The translations under genes were made by a program, and so were the position numbers. Shown here one piece after another: positions 1-12,413 of a DNA stretch of 64,000 nt (position 1 is its first letter; every line of letters begins with the position of its first letter). The DNA is taken from NCBI GenBank assembly GCA_017871115.1, contig JAFCIZ010000002.1, positions 3,865,501 through 3,929,500 of the forward strand, given 5' to 3'. The stretch comes from Cunninghamella blakesleeana. Its lineage: Eukaryota > Mucoromycota > Mucoromycetes > Mucorales > Cunninghamellaceae. The notes under the pieces are model-generated. The model had not been told where the DNA came from. It saw only the letters and a list, made by a program, of their open reading frames with translations, and did no database searches.

Positions 1-968
1 TCCATTACAACACCGACTTGAGCAGGGCGTAAAACACGACCTTTAATGGTATAACCTAATTTTTGAACAGAAAAGATGGTACCAGCTTGTTTATCAGGCA
101 TAGGGGCTTGGAAAAGAGCTTGGTGTAAATTAGGATCAAATACTTCACCATCAGGATTATGTTGTTCAACACCATGACGTTTTAAAGTTTTAACAAGTTC
201 TGATTCGGTCATAGAGACACCAGTATAAAGATTGGTTAATTGATCAGCAATATTAAGAGATAATTTATTAGCTTCTTCTTCAGCAGTTTCCTTTTTACGT
301 AATCCTTCAGGAACAGAGGTTAATGCCATATTTAAAATATCGACTGTATCTAATAAATCTTTTGCAAATTTTTGAATAGCAAATTCTTTGGCGGATATTA
401 ACTCTTTACGACTACGTTCACGAATATTTTCTTGATCAGCAAGACTACGTAAATAAGCATCCTATTTTTTAATAAGTAAATAAATAAATAATAACAATAA
501 CAAAAATAATAATAAAACCATGATGAATATATATATATATATATATATAATGAATCGCTATTCTATTTTTTTTTTTTTTTGCTAGTTCACTATCTATCGA
601 TCATCCTCAATTCATTTTACCTAGATACGCATATTTTTTTTTTTTTTTTCCTTGTCACTTTTTATTTCCCATATATTATATAATAATTCTTTTTAACTTA
701 CTTGAAGTTCAGAGATTTTTTTATCCTTTTCTGTTAATTGAGCTCTAAGTTGATCTTCAATAGATTCTGCAGGTTTTTCTTCTTGTTCAGACTTCTTTTC
801 TTCGGGGGCTTTTTCTCCTTCGGTAGTAGCAGCAGCTTCTTTATTATTATCATTATTTGTGGTAGAAGAATAGGAACGTTGCCACATGGAAAGTGTAGTT
901 AAACGAGAAGTGACAGTTGTTTGACGTACGGAACGAATAGCAGCTTGACGAAGAGGAGTAAGTGACAT
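1..968 (-). CDS. mge1: GrpE, mitochondrial Hsp70 nucleotide exchange factor (C-terminus cut by window edge)
   Basis: Exons read 702..968 and 1..461 on the minus strand; the donor is CAA|GTAAGT and the acceptor AATAG|GAT. The product is the GrpE co-chaperone, which exchanges nucleotide on mitochondrial Hsp70 during protein import and folding. The first ~35 residues are rich in Arg, Ser and Thr with no acid, as in a matrix-targeting peptide, and are followed by an acidic low-complexity stretch. Next comes the GrpE long helix (DAYLRSLADQENIRERS), the dimer region, and the C-terminal beta domain with GVEQHNPDGEVFDPNLHQA and GRVLRPAQVGVV. That last motif is normally a few residues from the end, so little is missing. 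The family assignment is certain; the mitochondrial location is inferred from the leader. Confidence 0.95.
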
Positions 969-1565
969 TGTGATTTGTTATGATTATGATTATTATAGAT
1001 TATTAATATATTTATATATATATATATATTTAAGTGTTTATATATATATGGGAATGTTTAAAAAATAAATATGAGAAAAAAAAAAGAAGAAGGTAGAAAG
1101 AGAAAGAAAAAGAAAAGAAAATGAAAGTTTTTTTATATTTTATTCTTTAAAACTCAATTTTTTTTTCAAGTGTAAATCCACCCCAGGCTTTTAGGTGGGA
1201 GCCAAAATTGGTCCGGGTTTCGGGTTTTAAATTCTTTAAAAAAAAGTCATATATTAATTATTTCATTTTTTTTTCTATATTCATTTTTATTTACAGTTTT
1301 CTTTTTTTCTTCCTTTTCATTATATTTTCTTTTTTAGTATTATTATCATTAACACAAATAGCCTATATTTATTTTCAATTTTAATCAGACATCAATACTT
1401 TTAATAATACATCTCATCGATTCATTTAGCATTTTTTCTTTTCTTTTTTTTTCTAAAAAAAAACTATTAACATCCTTATACGTATATTTTTTTTTCCTTC
1501 CAATTTTACTAATACATCAAAAAAGATAAACGCGACAAAATAATAAATATTTAGTATATAATTCA
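969..1565. promoter_or_regulatory. Divergent promoter region between GrpE and TBL1
   Basis: This 597 bp stretch separates two divergent start codons. It is mostly T-runs, A-runs and TA repeats. A more GC-rich island at about 1175-1240 holds a short inverted repeat (CCACC at 1178 and GGTGG at 1194) and then two copies of CGGGTTT running into TTTAAATTC. A similar G-run/TTTAAATT element lies upstream of the FGH/Sem1 pair and of the SMARCC gene. No coding sequence was seen. Confidence 0.5.
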
Positions 1566-4038
1566 ATGACATTAACCAGCGAAGAAGTCAACGCCATCGT
1601 ATTTAGATATTTACAAGAATCTGGTAATGTAGATTTATTTATATTTAAAATTTTAAACTCACACACGCACACACATACACACATACTTACGTATATTCCA
1701 TTTTTTTTTTTCCCTTCTTTTTTATGTATTTAATATGTATATGTATAGGTTTTCGACATTCATCATTTGCATTTCAATATGAAAGTCAAGTAGATAAATC
1801 AGCATATCGTGATGTAACCATTCAACCTGGTATGCTTATCAATATTATACATAAAGGATTACAGTTTATGGATATCGAAGCACATATGAGCGAAGTAATA
1901 ATAATAAAAAAATGTTATACGATAATGATATAATACATTTATATATGATTTTTTAAAAATGAATATAATAAATAGAGTGATTAATATTTACATTATCATT
2001 ATCATTTTTATTATTGCTCTATAGGATGGTGAGCTTGTAGAATGTAATGCACCTTTTTCACTGTTAGGGCAACATCAATGTGATTTAATAGATAATAAAA
2101 ATAATGCTAGTAATAACAATAGTACTGATCAAGAAATGGAAGAGCAAGAGCAACTAAAACCTTCATCTTTATCAAGCGCAAAACGGCAAAGAAAAGAAGA
2201 AAGAAAAAAAGAAAGAGAAAAAAGACCAAGGAAAGAAGAATCTTTAACAACAGCATCAACAACAACGGAAACACCTCCTTCTACTACCACTACCACTACT
2301 ACAACAACAACTGAACCATCAACAACAATAATAACACAACCAACCGCTACTTTAACATCTTCTACATCTACAACAACAACAACATCATTACAAAAAGATC
2401 AACAACCTTCATTAGAAACTTCAAATACTTTATCATCAAATTCAAATACTACCACAACAACAAATGGTCATGCTATAAAGGAAGATACTGTAGACACTGC
2501 TGGCGGTGATGAAGGTATATATATATATATATATATGCTTATAAAATAAATAAAAATGATATCATTATCATTACTACATATAGAAAGAGAAACATATTCA
2601 TGACTATACCTTTATTTATTTCTATGTATTTATAGATGCAACATTAGATAACTCATCAACAACTAAGCCAACTATTATTGATTCTAGTGATGCAGTCGTT
2701 TTAGCAGGACATAAAAGTGAAGTATTTTCTTGTTCTTGGAATCCAGTTGTATCCAACTTATTGGTATCAGGGTAATGTATATATAGTTATGGTTTAATAA
2801 AAGTGATTCAACTGATATATTTATTTATTTATTTATATAGATCTGGGGATGGAACAGCAAGATTATGGAAAGTACCTGATAATAAAAATGAAGTATGTGA
2901 TCCAATTGTATTAAATCATCTACCAAATTTAAATGATAGTAAAGATGTTACAACCATTGATTGGAATGTAAGTATTATTGTTATTATTATTACTAGCATT
3001 AATATATATATATATATATATATGTATATATTGCCAATGATTTAATCTCAACTTTTTTTTTTTTTAAAAAAAAAATAGCCATCTGGTACATTATTAGCAA
3101 CGGGATCATATGATGGACAAGCACGTATATGGACACAAAATGGACAACTTCGGTTTATCATGTCACAACATCGAGGACCAGTATTTTCATTAAAATGGAA
3201 TATGAAAGGGGATTTAATTATCAGTGGTAGTGCTGACACAACTACAGTGGTATGGGATCCAGAAACAGGAGAAATGAAACAACAATTTGAATTACATACA
3301 TTAGCCATTTTAGATGTGGATTGGATGGATAATACTACATTTGCATCCTGTTCCAATGATAAAACCATTTACGTCTGTCGTGTAGGATTAACGGAACCAT
3401 TAAAGAAATGGGTGGGCCATGAAGATGAAATCAATGCAGTACGATGGGATCCTAGTGGACAATATTTAGCTTCTTGTGCAGATGATATGACTACCAAGAT
3501 ATGGTCTTTAACGTCTGATCAACCTATTCAAGAAATCAAGGGACATTTATTACAAGTATATACATTACAATGGGCACCAGTAATTCAAGAAGTAGATGGA
3601 AAGCAACAACGAATTCTTGCCACTGGTAGTTTTGATGCTACTATTCGTTTATGGGATGCTTTGAATGGTACCTGTCTACACGTATTATCAAATCATTCTG
3701 AAGCCATTTATTCCATTTCATTTAGTCCTGACGCAAAATATCTAGCTTCTGGTAGTTTTGATGAATTATTAAATGTTTGGAAGACGAAAAATGGAGCTTT
3801 ACAAAAAACGTTTAAAGCAGACGGTGGTATTTTTGAAGTACATTTTAATAAAAATGGTTCTAAATTAGCTGCTTGTACATCAAATAAACAGGTAAATAAT
3901 AAGAAAATGTCATTTTTTTTTTTAAAAAAAAAAAGAAAAAAGAAGAAAAAAATGAATACCCGACCATATTAAATTTATATATTTATATTAATATTTTTAT
4001 ATTTTATTTAGGTTGTCATTCTTGATATGAAGTCTTAA
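1566..4038 (+). CDS. TBL1/Sif2-type LisH-WD40 corepressor subunit
   Basis: Seven exons: 1566..1623, 1749..1894, 2025..2514, 2636..2771, 2841..2967, 3079..3891, 4012..4038 (598 aa, closes in frame). The N-terminus reads MTLTSEEVNAIVFRYLQESG then FRHSSFAF, the LisH dimerisation motif of TBL1/TBLR1, and continues into the F-box-like region (GMLINIIHKGLQF). An unusually long linker (about residues 85-240) is rich in Lys/Arg and then in Thr and Ser. A C-terminal WD40 propeller follows, with blades such as SGSGDGTARLWKV, ATGSYDGQARIW and ASCADDMTTKIWSL. TBL1 is part of the NCoR/SMRT-HDAC3 corepressor; yeast Sif2 is the matching subunit of Set3C. A nuclear corepressor role is inferred from the family. 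Confidence 0.95.
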
Positions 4039-4128
4039 CTCTAATGTATATATGTATATATGTATATATATGCATGTATAAATATATATATATATATATA
4101 ATAATATATCCTAATTGTTTATTTATTA

Positions 4129-4163
<35 letters not shown>

Positions 4164-4173
4164 CATTATTATT

Positions 4174-4204
<31 letters not shown>

Positions 4205-4724
4205 TAATATCATTGTTATAAATAATACTTTTTTTTTTTTTCTTCTCTTTTCTTCTCATTATCTAATGTATTACTCTGGTTATATTATACATATATTAAA
4301 ATGCATTGGATTATTTATTATTCATGACGTATTTTTTTTTTTTTTTTTTTTTTTCATTCTCATTTTCCCTCTCGCTCTCACTCTCTCTTTCTCTCTTCAT
4401 GATATACTTTTAAAAAACTTGGTAAATAAATTCCAGAACTATGAAAAAAAAAAAAATAAGCCCATACTGCTTTGTGTAACTATTTAATTACCCGGGCGAT
4501 TGATTATTATATAAAAAAGGAAATAATAGTTCTTTTTTTTAAATCACAGCCGTTTTTTTTTTTTATATCCTATTTCGTTATTTTTTTTATTTTTATCTCT
4601 CACTCCCTTTTCTTTCTTCTTTATTATTATTTACCCATACCCATAATAATAATAACAATAATAATAATCTATTTACCCTTTTCTTTTTTATAAATAACTA
4701 TATAATAAATAAATATAATACAAG
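4039..4724. other. Intergenic region with an ATT microsatellite and T-runs
   Basis: This holds TA repeats, an imperfect ATT array (about 4130-4200), a long T-run with pyrimidine-rich CT stretch (about 4331-4398), and a small GC-richer patch with CCCGGGCG at 4492-4499. Short open frames here are Tyr/Phe low-complexity translations of the repeats. I see no gene. Confidence 0.6.
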
Positions 4725-5497
4725 ATGCAAACATATAAAAAGAATGATTTATTATCACCACAACAACTGTTTATTTTATTATGTATTTATATCCAACATA
4801 CCAATGCACAAATAGAAAAAGATCTTGTAGAAGAATTAACAATAGATGAATGGCCAATCGAAGAAGAAGAAGATATAGATCAAAGCACTAAATACACAAT
4901 ATATGAAGATACCACAGATACAATGATTGACCAAGTAATAGAGGAAGAAGAAGAAGGGGAAGAAGAAGAAGACGATGTGGATAATGATGATTATAATGAA
5001 GAAGACGAAGAAGAAAACACGACAAATGAAGATGATACCAATAACCAAGACATGGACGATAACGCTAATAACGAAGATGATGATATGATGATGATGATGG
5101 TACAAGAGAATGAAGCAAACAATGATATGGATAATATAGATGACATCTTGAATAAAAATGACAATATAGAAGAGACATATCAACCATTTATTATCAAAGC
5201 CACCTCCCCTTTACAGCAACAAGAAGAACAATTATTAAATGAAATGGATCAGCATATTATTTCTACATTGGAAAATGCTATTGATATAATTAAACAGGAT
5301 AAACCATTACGAGCTGTACCTATTCAATTTCCTTCTCCATCTTCCTCTTTTTCCATTTATGTTTATTGGATCGTTGGGTTATTATGTATGACACTTTTCG
5401 TTTATATTTGGCAAAATAAGGTAAGTTTTTTTTTTTTGGTAAAAAGAGAAGAAAAAGAGATAAATATATATAATTTATATAAAAACAAATTATTTAC

Positions 5498-5532
<35 letters not shown>

Positions 5533-5619
5533 TTATTTTATAAATAGAAACAAGCATTCCGAGATCAGCTTTTACCAACTCACGATAAAAAAAAACGGGT
5601 TAAAAAAGAATGGATATAA
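4725..5619 (+). CDS. Hypothetical acidic single-pass membrane protein with signal peptide
   Basis: Two exons, 4725..5420 and 5548..5619, give 255 aa. The donor is AAG|GTAAGT and the acceptor AATAG|AAA. I do not recognise the family. The N-terminus looks like a signal peptide: a short lysine-bearing region, the hydrophobic core LFILLCIYI, and a likely cleavage after TNA. The middle (about residues 35-150) is extremely acidic, with long Glu and Asp runs plus Met and Asn. Near the end is a transmembrane helix (VYWIVGLLCMTLFVYIW) followed by a short basic tail (KKKRVKKEWI). The predicted layout is type I: an acidic lumenal domain, one membrane span and a basic cytosolic tail. A Ca2+- or chaperone-related role in the ER would fit the acidity but is speculation. 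Expression and exon structure look normal. Confidence 0.7.
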
Positions 5620-6211
5620 GAGAAATGGATGCCAAATGAAAAAAAAAAATAAAAAAAAAAATTATCACCGTGTAAATAGGTTATATATATATATATATAA
5701 TAAAATATAAAAAAAAAGGAAGATCATTGTCATTATAATATTATTATTATTATTTTTTTTTTTTTTTTTTTGGTGAAACCAAGTTTTTTTTTAATAATAA
5801 ATAATCATCTAAATCAAGTAACCTCCATCAAAATAAAAATAAAACAATACTAGCTTAAAATATATATATATTAGGAAAAGATGATCAAAAGAAAAGAACG
5901 AAATATACGTACAAGATGGCGTTTGTATTAAAAGATTGATCTTCAATAAAAAGAGAAAGGGGAGAATAAGATTGAGTGACTGATTGAAAGGGGAATTTAT
6001 AAGATAATAAAATAGATTATAATTATAATAAAAAATCTAATAATTAGTACAAGCGGATTTCATTTAATATGATAAAATATATAGTAATAATAATATAAAG
6101 GAGGATCCAAAAAGAATTTTATATTTTACTCTTGGCAAGTATTAGAAAAAAAAATAGGGGTTTTAACCTTTTTTATTTAAAATTTTTATATTAGATTTTG
6201 AATCTATTTAA

Positions 6212-6293
6212 GCGCGTGAGTGTTGTTGCGAAGGTTTAGGTATATCGACCAAGAAAGGAAAGTCATGTGATGTTTTGAAAATGCAGCCAAGCT
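6212..6293 (-). other. Possible orphan terminal exon (weak)
   Basis: After AATAG on the minus strand an open frame of about 27 codons reads LGCIFKTSHDFPFL then VDIPKPSQQHSRA and stop. The composition is clearly less AT-rich than the flanks, as in exons elsewhere in the window. I could not find a convincing upstream exon before the Chs4/Skt5 gene, nor recognise the peptide. It may equally be a regulatory island or the remnant of a lost gene. Confidence 0.2.
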
Positions 6294-6484
6294 ATTAAAA
6301 ATAACATTTTATACATACATTATTATAAAAATTTTTAGTTTAAAAAATCCATCAAACTAAAATAAATAAACCTTTTTCTTTTCTTTTTCTTTTCATTTTT
6401 TTTTTTTTTAAAAAAAAAAAAAATCATTTACTTTCTTTCCCTTTCACTTTATTTATTTAATAATAAAAATAATAATAATAATAA

Positions 6485-6525
<41 letters not shown>
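6485..6525. repeat. (TAC)n microsatellite
   Basis: About 13 perfect TAC units end five bases before the start codon of the Chs4/Skt5 gene, so the array is probably transcribed in its 5' leader. Confidence 0.95.
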
Positions 6526-6529
6526 AAAT

Positions 6530-7292
6530 ATGATACAATCGCCTTTAACATTACCTACCACTTCACCTTCGCCAACCATTAGAGATATGAAAAAGGAAAT
6601 ACCTATCAATGCCACCAAAAAAACATTGCCACAATTACCATCTCTTTATACTTTACAGCAAGGCCTATTAAAAGAAAAAGGCAAAGAAAAACAACAACCA
6701 TCGTTGAATCATCATAAAGAAGTAGAACAAGTAGAAGAAAACGAAAGAATAGAAAGCTCATCGTCATCTATTCATCATCGCCCTTTAGGCTCATCTTCCA
6801 TGAGTGTTCATTCCATTGGTAGCGAACAGTTATTAGACCATTCGCATTTAAAACCTGGTGATAATGCTTCTTTATTATCATATTCAGAAACAATTAATAT
6901 GTATAGAATGAATGCTAAGAAAACCAACGATATGGAAATTCAGTGTGATTTTGCCATCTTTTTAGTGGAAGCTGCTAAAAGATTAACGTTAGATAACGAT
7001 AATCATCAAGATAATAATAATGATAGCCATCAACAACATCCTAGCCATTCTTATATTTTGGAAGCTGAAAAATTATTAAAACAGATTGCTACTCGTGGCC
7101 ATGCTCCAAGTCAATATTATTTAGGGAACATATATGCTTCTGGTTTATTACATAAAAATAATAAATTTGAATTTGATAAAGCTTTTCCTTTTTATGTGCA
7201 AGCGGCTAAACACCATCATCCGGATGCTGCTTATAGGTAAAATATTTATTTATTTTTTTTTATTCTATTTATGTATATTATTATTTTTTTTT

Positions 7293-7323
<31 letters not shown>

Positions 7324-8458
7324 GAACTGCAAAATGTTATGAAGATGGTTTAGGTACAAAGCGAGATAAAGGAAAAGCAGTTCAATATTATAGGTAAACT
7401 CTTTTTCTTATTTTATCAATCAATCTATCAATTTCATCTCTTTTCCCCTAAAAAAAAAAACTTTTTTTTTTCCTTCCCCTTTCCTTTTTTCACTCTTCTC
7501 CCCTTAAATGTGTGCTTTTTTTAATGACTAAATTAAACGTTATTTTTATTATTATTATTATTATTATAATAATAATAATAGAAAAGCAGCAACATTAAAT
7601 CATCCGGGCGCCATGTATAGAATTGGATTAGCCCAAATGAGAGGTGAATTAGGATTATCAAGTAATATTAGAGATGGACATAAATGGTTAAAAAGATCTG
7701 CTGAAGCCAGTACACAAGAATACCCTCATGCATTACATGAATTAGCACAATTACATGAACGTGGTGTTGGCTCCATCATTTTTAGTGATCATGACTATGC
7801 CATTCGATTGTATCAGGAAGCAAGTGATTTAGGGTATGCACCTTCTTGCTTTCGTTTAGGGGAATGTTACGAATTTGGTAGATTAGGTTGTACCATAGAT
7901 CCTCGACTTTCTATGTACTATTACGGTTTGGCTGCCGAGCAAGGCCATCCTCATGCTTGCTTTGCTTTAACTGCTTGGTATTTAATTGGTATTCCCGATG
8001 TCATGGAACCTTCCGATCAACAAGCTTTTATGTGGGCTTTGAAAGCCGCCGATATGGGTTTGCCAAAAGCTGAGTATGCTATTGGTTATTTTTACGAAGT
8101 TGGCATTGGTATTGAAAAAGATGAACAGCAATCTTTTATTTATTACCAAAAAGCCGCTGATCATGATGAAAAAAGAGCCATTGAACGATTAAAAACATTT
8201 GCACTCTCTTCGTCAAATGAACAACAACAGCCTATAACAACTTCTTCTACACCTTTATCAAAAAAGAAAAAATCATTTATGCAAAAAAGAAATTCCACTC
8301 CTTCTTTATTAAATATGGATAATGATAACAATAGTAATATAAACACTCAGCAACAACAACAGCAATGCCGCCATTCCATTCAATCACCTTCGCCCACTTC
8401 TAAACAATCTACTTCAAATTCCTGGTTAAAGAAATGGAAAAATAAAATGAGAAAATAA
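6530..8458 (+). CDS. Sel1-repeat chitin synthase activator, Chs4/Skt5 type
   Basis: Exons 6530..7236, 7325..7393 and 7582..8458 give 550 aa. Residues 1-130 are low-complexity (Pro, Ser, Lys, Gln). Tandem Sel1 repeats then follow to about residue 470, e.g. AKCYEDGLGTKRDKGKAVQY, HALHELAQLHERG, FRLGECYEFGRLGCTIDPR and AEYAIGYFYEVGIGIEKD. The order and wording match fungal Chs4/Skt5, the activator that recruits class IV/III chitin synthase (Chs3) to the bud neck or hyphal tip. The C-terminus is basic (KKWKNKMRK) and lacks the CAAX prenylation box of yeast Skt5, so membrane attachment may differ. The exact activating role is inferred from the family. Confidence 0.88.
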
Positions 8459-8765
8459 ACTTTTATTATTATTTATTTTTTTATGCATGCATATTTTTTT
8501 CTTTTCACTCTTTTTATTTTTAGTATGAATATACATATTTATATTTTTTTATTTATTTATTATACTTTTGTTATTTTTATCTCATAAGCTTTTATTTTTT
8601 ATATTATAATACCCCTTCCTTATCATTTTTATATTACTATCCCTTATTTTGAAATATATATAAAATATAATATACAATTTTTTCTTTTTTTCTTTTTGAT
8701 ATATAGAATAATAAAAATGATTATCTTTTTTTTTTTTGACAGCAAAATACAATCCTTGGGTTTAA

Positions 8766-8796
<31 letters not shown>

Positions 8797-10198
8797 CCAA
8801 TGCGTTTTTTAAAAAACAATTGACAACTAATTAAAGTTTTTTTTTTGTTAGAATAAATACATATTTCTCTCCTTTCTCTTAATGATTAAGTCATTTTTAT
8901 CCCCTTAATAATCATATATATATATATATATACATATATATAAAATACCACCTTTCATCATTCTATTATTCTTTAAAGAACTACCATCATGATTATAATA
9001 TTTATTATTATTTGATGATGATACCTTGTGTTTTTTTTTATAAAAGATAAACAAATAAATAAACAAAATAGATGATCCATCCCCGGAAATGTCTAAACAA
9101 AATAGTTAGTATTTTTTTTTTTTTTTGGTTGATCAATTTGGAAGGAATAGAAATTTCTTTTTTTTTAGATGGATAGTAAAAAAAAACAATAATAATAATA
9201 AGGTGCACAGACTCAAAATCTAGATTTAATATTATTTATCTTTCATTCATATTTTGGTGACAACTAGATATATTTTAACAACAATCGAAAAAATATCCAT
9301 GAGGCTTAGTTCTCTTTTTATACGACATATATCATTCCATTTTCTTAGATCGTCATAACAAAAAAAAAAAAAAAAACGTTGTTTAAAAAAAAAAATTCAA
9401 GGGGATGAATAAAATCAGTTTCGTTTTTATTATTATTTAAAAACAATCCAATGAAAAAAATTTATAATCAAGCGTGATATTTTTTATTTTTATTTTTTAG
9501 TCCAAATAAATAGTTGCTTTTTTTTTGATCGATCCTCGGATAATTAAAACGCCGATATCAATTTCATACTGTTTTTTTTTTTTGTATTGAAAAAATACAG
9601 ACGTTCTGTTCATAGTATATTTTCAAGAATAGACATTTTAGTTTAATAATAATGATGGTAATTATAATAATAATGAAAAGCATAAATTGTCGATAAATAG
9701 TTTGTATACCAACTAGAATGATCAATAGAGGAAATGAACAATAAAAGAAGTGCTGATGTTTAAATTAGTTTCATCTGTTTAAAAAAATAAAAAATTCAGT
9801 GTCTTTGCTTTTTTTTCATACATGCATCTATTTTTTATTTAAAAATCAATCTTCCAACACGTTTTATTTTATCTAAAATATAAATAAAAACAAAATAAGA
9901 AATGATATTCGGATAATAATCGTATCGTACACCGAACTATGAAAGATTTTATTTAAAATAGACCAGCAACATAATATACCAAATGTAGTTAGTTCATTCA
10001 GTATATCAAACCAATTGTTTTTATTAATGGTAGTAACATGTCTATAAAGATGAGTCAAATAATTAAGTTAATATTTTAAATAACATACTAATGATAAATC
10101 ACATTGACCTCCTTGTAAGTTGGTTAAAAAAAAAATGAAATAAAAAAATGATAGCTATAATACGAAAAAGTTATTTAATGATTATACTTACAATACAT

Positions 10199-10250
<52 letters not shown>

Positions 10251-11591
10251 CAATTATACTTTGGTAAGCAAATAATAATAATAAAAAACAATAGTAATAA
10301 TGAATTAGATTCTCCTGCCGGTTTTAAACCTCAATGGGTATATATGGACTAGATGTTTTTTCTTCAACATTATCACCACCATCATCGATACTACTATTAA
10401 ATGGTCTTTTGCTAAAAGTTTATAACACTAACCACATAGATCTACAAAATGATAAAAGGTACTACTGATATTACACACTATTACCATCATCATAGTCATC
10501 AAGATTATCATTCTTTATATATTACTATTATATTCAATTTATAATCCATTAGTAATATTAGAAAGAATAGAAGAGGAACAATAAAGACTTTCATCATAAT
10601 AATATTTATAATCTTTATTGAAATAAAAGAAATAAATAGTTAACAACAAAAAAATATATGATTTCATTTTTATTTTAGAATACTGTAAGAGAATATGGGT
10701 TCAAACCTAAAGATCAGCCGATCGATAATCGTTACTTTACAAAATCTTCATCTGCTAATAATAAAGGGAGAATATGTAACAATAACATTAGCTCTAATTA
10801 ACGATATAAACATACCAATTGGTGTATTTTTAGATCATATTAATCAATAAACTGAATGGATTGGGGTAGCATGTATTTTATAAAGCTATCAAATCAAAAG
10901 ATAATTTTAATGGAATGGATAAAAAAAATGCCCTTTGTATTTATTTGAGTAAGATATTCAACTTGAAATAAAATTTATGGAATGTTTTCTAATTTTATCA
11001 TATTTTCTTTTTCTTCTTCTTAATCTTTTTATATACATAAAGTAGGCAACGACAAAATAATGGTGTATAATTGTAATCATATAGAAAAGTGATAAAAAGT
11101 TAACTCGTCGTTATAATATAAAAAATAAAGTAATAAAAAAAGAAAATAGTTTAGAATGCTTATATAAAACTACTAAATTAATAATGAAGATAAATGAATT
11201 CTTTATTTTAAAAACTATGTATTCTTTTTTTTCAAGTTTATGTATTAATGGTATTCTCCATTGTTTGCTAATTAAAGTGATTTATTATTATAGAATTATT
11301 TTTTCTGGTACATTTAAGAATAATAAAATATAATTCATTCACTAATATGAAAGAAAAAAAAAAATTATGCAAAAAAAAAAAAAGACTTGCCTGGGTTGAA
11401 AAATGAATGGCTGAATTTTTACAACTCAGTTAAAAAATAAACAAAATTTTTTTAAGCATTATTAAGCTCTTTTATTTTTTTTTTTTCTTCAGCTTCATTT
11501 TACAAACCATACAAACTATTATAGAAATACATACGCACACACTTACGCACACACGCAAATACATACATATACATACATAAATACATACAAT
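8459..11591. other. 3.1 kb intergenic region, mostly repeats with faint coding remnants
   Basis: No intact gene is visible in this 3.1 kb. It contains a T16A14 palindrome (8766-8795), TA microsatellites (for example 10206-10244), and scattered homopolymers. Three patches look like worn coding sequence. One is on the minus strand at 9873-10127. A second is on the minus strand at about 10329-10418 and reads towards SSPYIPIEV and stop. A third is on the plus strand at about 10680-10850, where two frames compete. No product is recognisable in any of them. Confidence 0.5.
9873..10127 (-). pseudogene. Possible orphan gene remnant, minus strand
   Basis: One minus-strand frame runs for about 85 codons with a single internal stop, a TAA at 10068-10070. 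It reads for example TNLQGGQCDLSLVCYLKY before the stop, and LTHLYRHVTTINK then NNWFDILNELTTFGILCCW after it. In DNA this AT-rich, several stops would be expected over that length. No family is recognised and no start codon or clear exon boundary is seen. It could be chance. Confidence 0.25.
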
Positions 11592-12240
11592 ATGACGACA
11601 ACACAAGAGAAGCAAAAAAATGAAAATGAAAAGACTTCCAGTTTTAGTATCAAATCTTTATTAGTAGGATCAGCAGGTGCATTTACAGCAGGTGTATTTG
11701 GAGCTATATGGTATACAAAAAGAAAACAGGCCAAGCAAGCCATAGAAGATTTACAACCTTCTGCTGTCGAAATAATTACAAAAAATACTTCACAAACACA
11801 ACAACAGACTATATGTCATAATTTACCTAATCAATATAAACCTCCCCCTATGACTGCCGCTGAATATGAACTTTCTAAAAAACAAGCTAGGTTTTTCGCT
11901 TTGAAAACCCTTAGTTATGGCACTTTATTAGCTTTTTCTGGTGCTGGTGTATTGGCTGCTATTGTAGGTTATTGCTTGGATGTTCGTAATGTAAAGTATA
12001 TTAAAAGAAATAGTATATAATAGGATAGTAATGATGATGATAAAAGGGTCTAACATATTTTAATATACAACTATTTATACATTATGATAGTTTCAAGAAT
12101 TCTCCGACAAATTACATGTTATCATTCCTGAACGAACATCAAAGTTAAGACGTTATTTAGGTGGAAAGGATTTTAAAATGACAGAGGTAGAGGAACAAGA
12201 ATTAGAGGATATATTGGAAGAAATAACCACAGATGAATAA
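11592..12240 (+). CDS. TMEM242-family mitochondrial inner-membrane protein
   Basis: Exons 11592..11990 and 12091..12240 give 182 aa. There are two hydrophobic helices: SLLVGSAGAFTAGVFGAIWY (about residues 20-40) and TLLAFSGAGVLAAIVGYCL (about 112-130). The second is followed by a conserved coil (FQEFSDKLHVIIPERTSKLR). The two-helix layout, the AARF/AKKQARFFALKTLSYGT segment between and the F-x-E-F-S coil match the TMEM242 family. In mammals TMEM242 assists assembly of the c8 ring of ATP synthase with TMEM70. That role in this fungus is inferred. The C-terminus is acidic (EEQELEDILEEITTDE). Confidence 0.8.
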
Positions 12241-12374
12241 TTGAGTAATTTATTATTAGTATTATTATTATTTGTAAATAAAGTTATAAACTTTTTTTTT
12301 TGGTGAAATAATACATGCTTTTATATATATATATTTATAAGAAAAAAACGTGTTAAATTCTCTTTCTCTCTCTT

Positions 12375-12413
<39 letters not shown>

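Larger units (their letters stand above)
5620..6529. other. Intergenic region with a possible minus-strand terminal exon and a TAC microsatellite
   Basis: The stretch holds T-runs, a perfect T14A14 palindrome (6396-6423) and a (TAC)n array of about 13 units (6485-6525) ending just before the Chs4/Skt5 start codon, so probably in its 5' leader. Around 6212-6293 base composition is more balanced. The minus strand there reads, after an AATAG acceptor, an open frame ending PSQQHSRA and stop, listed separately as a weak candidate. Confidence 0.5.

Noticed and set aside
9210..9300. tRNA-Leu-like anticodon arm (CTCAAAATCTAG)
   Set aside because: No T-arm GGTTCRA motif or acceptor stem can be drawn.
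10690..10712. tRNA T-loop-like GGGTTCAAACCT
   Set aside because: No matching D-arm, anticodon arm or acceptor stem nearby; it lies in a coding-like patch.
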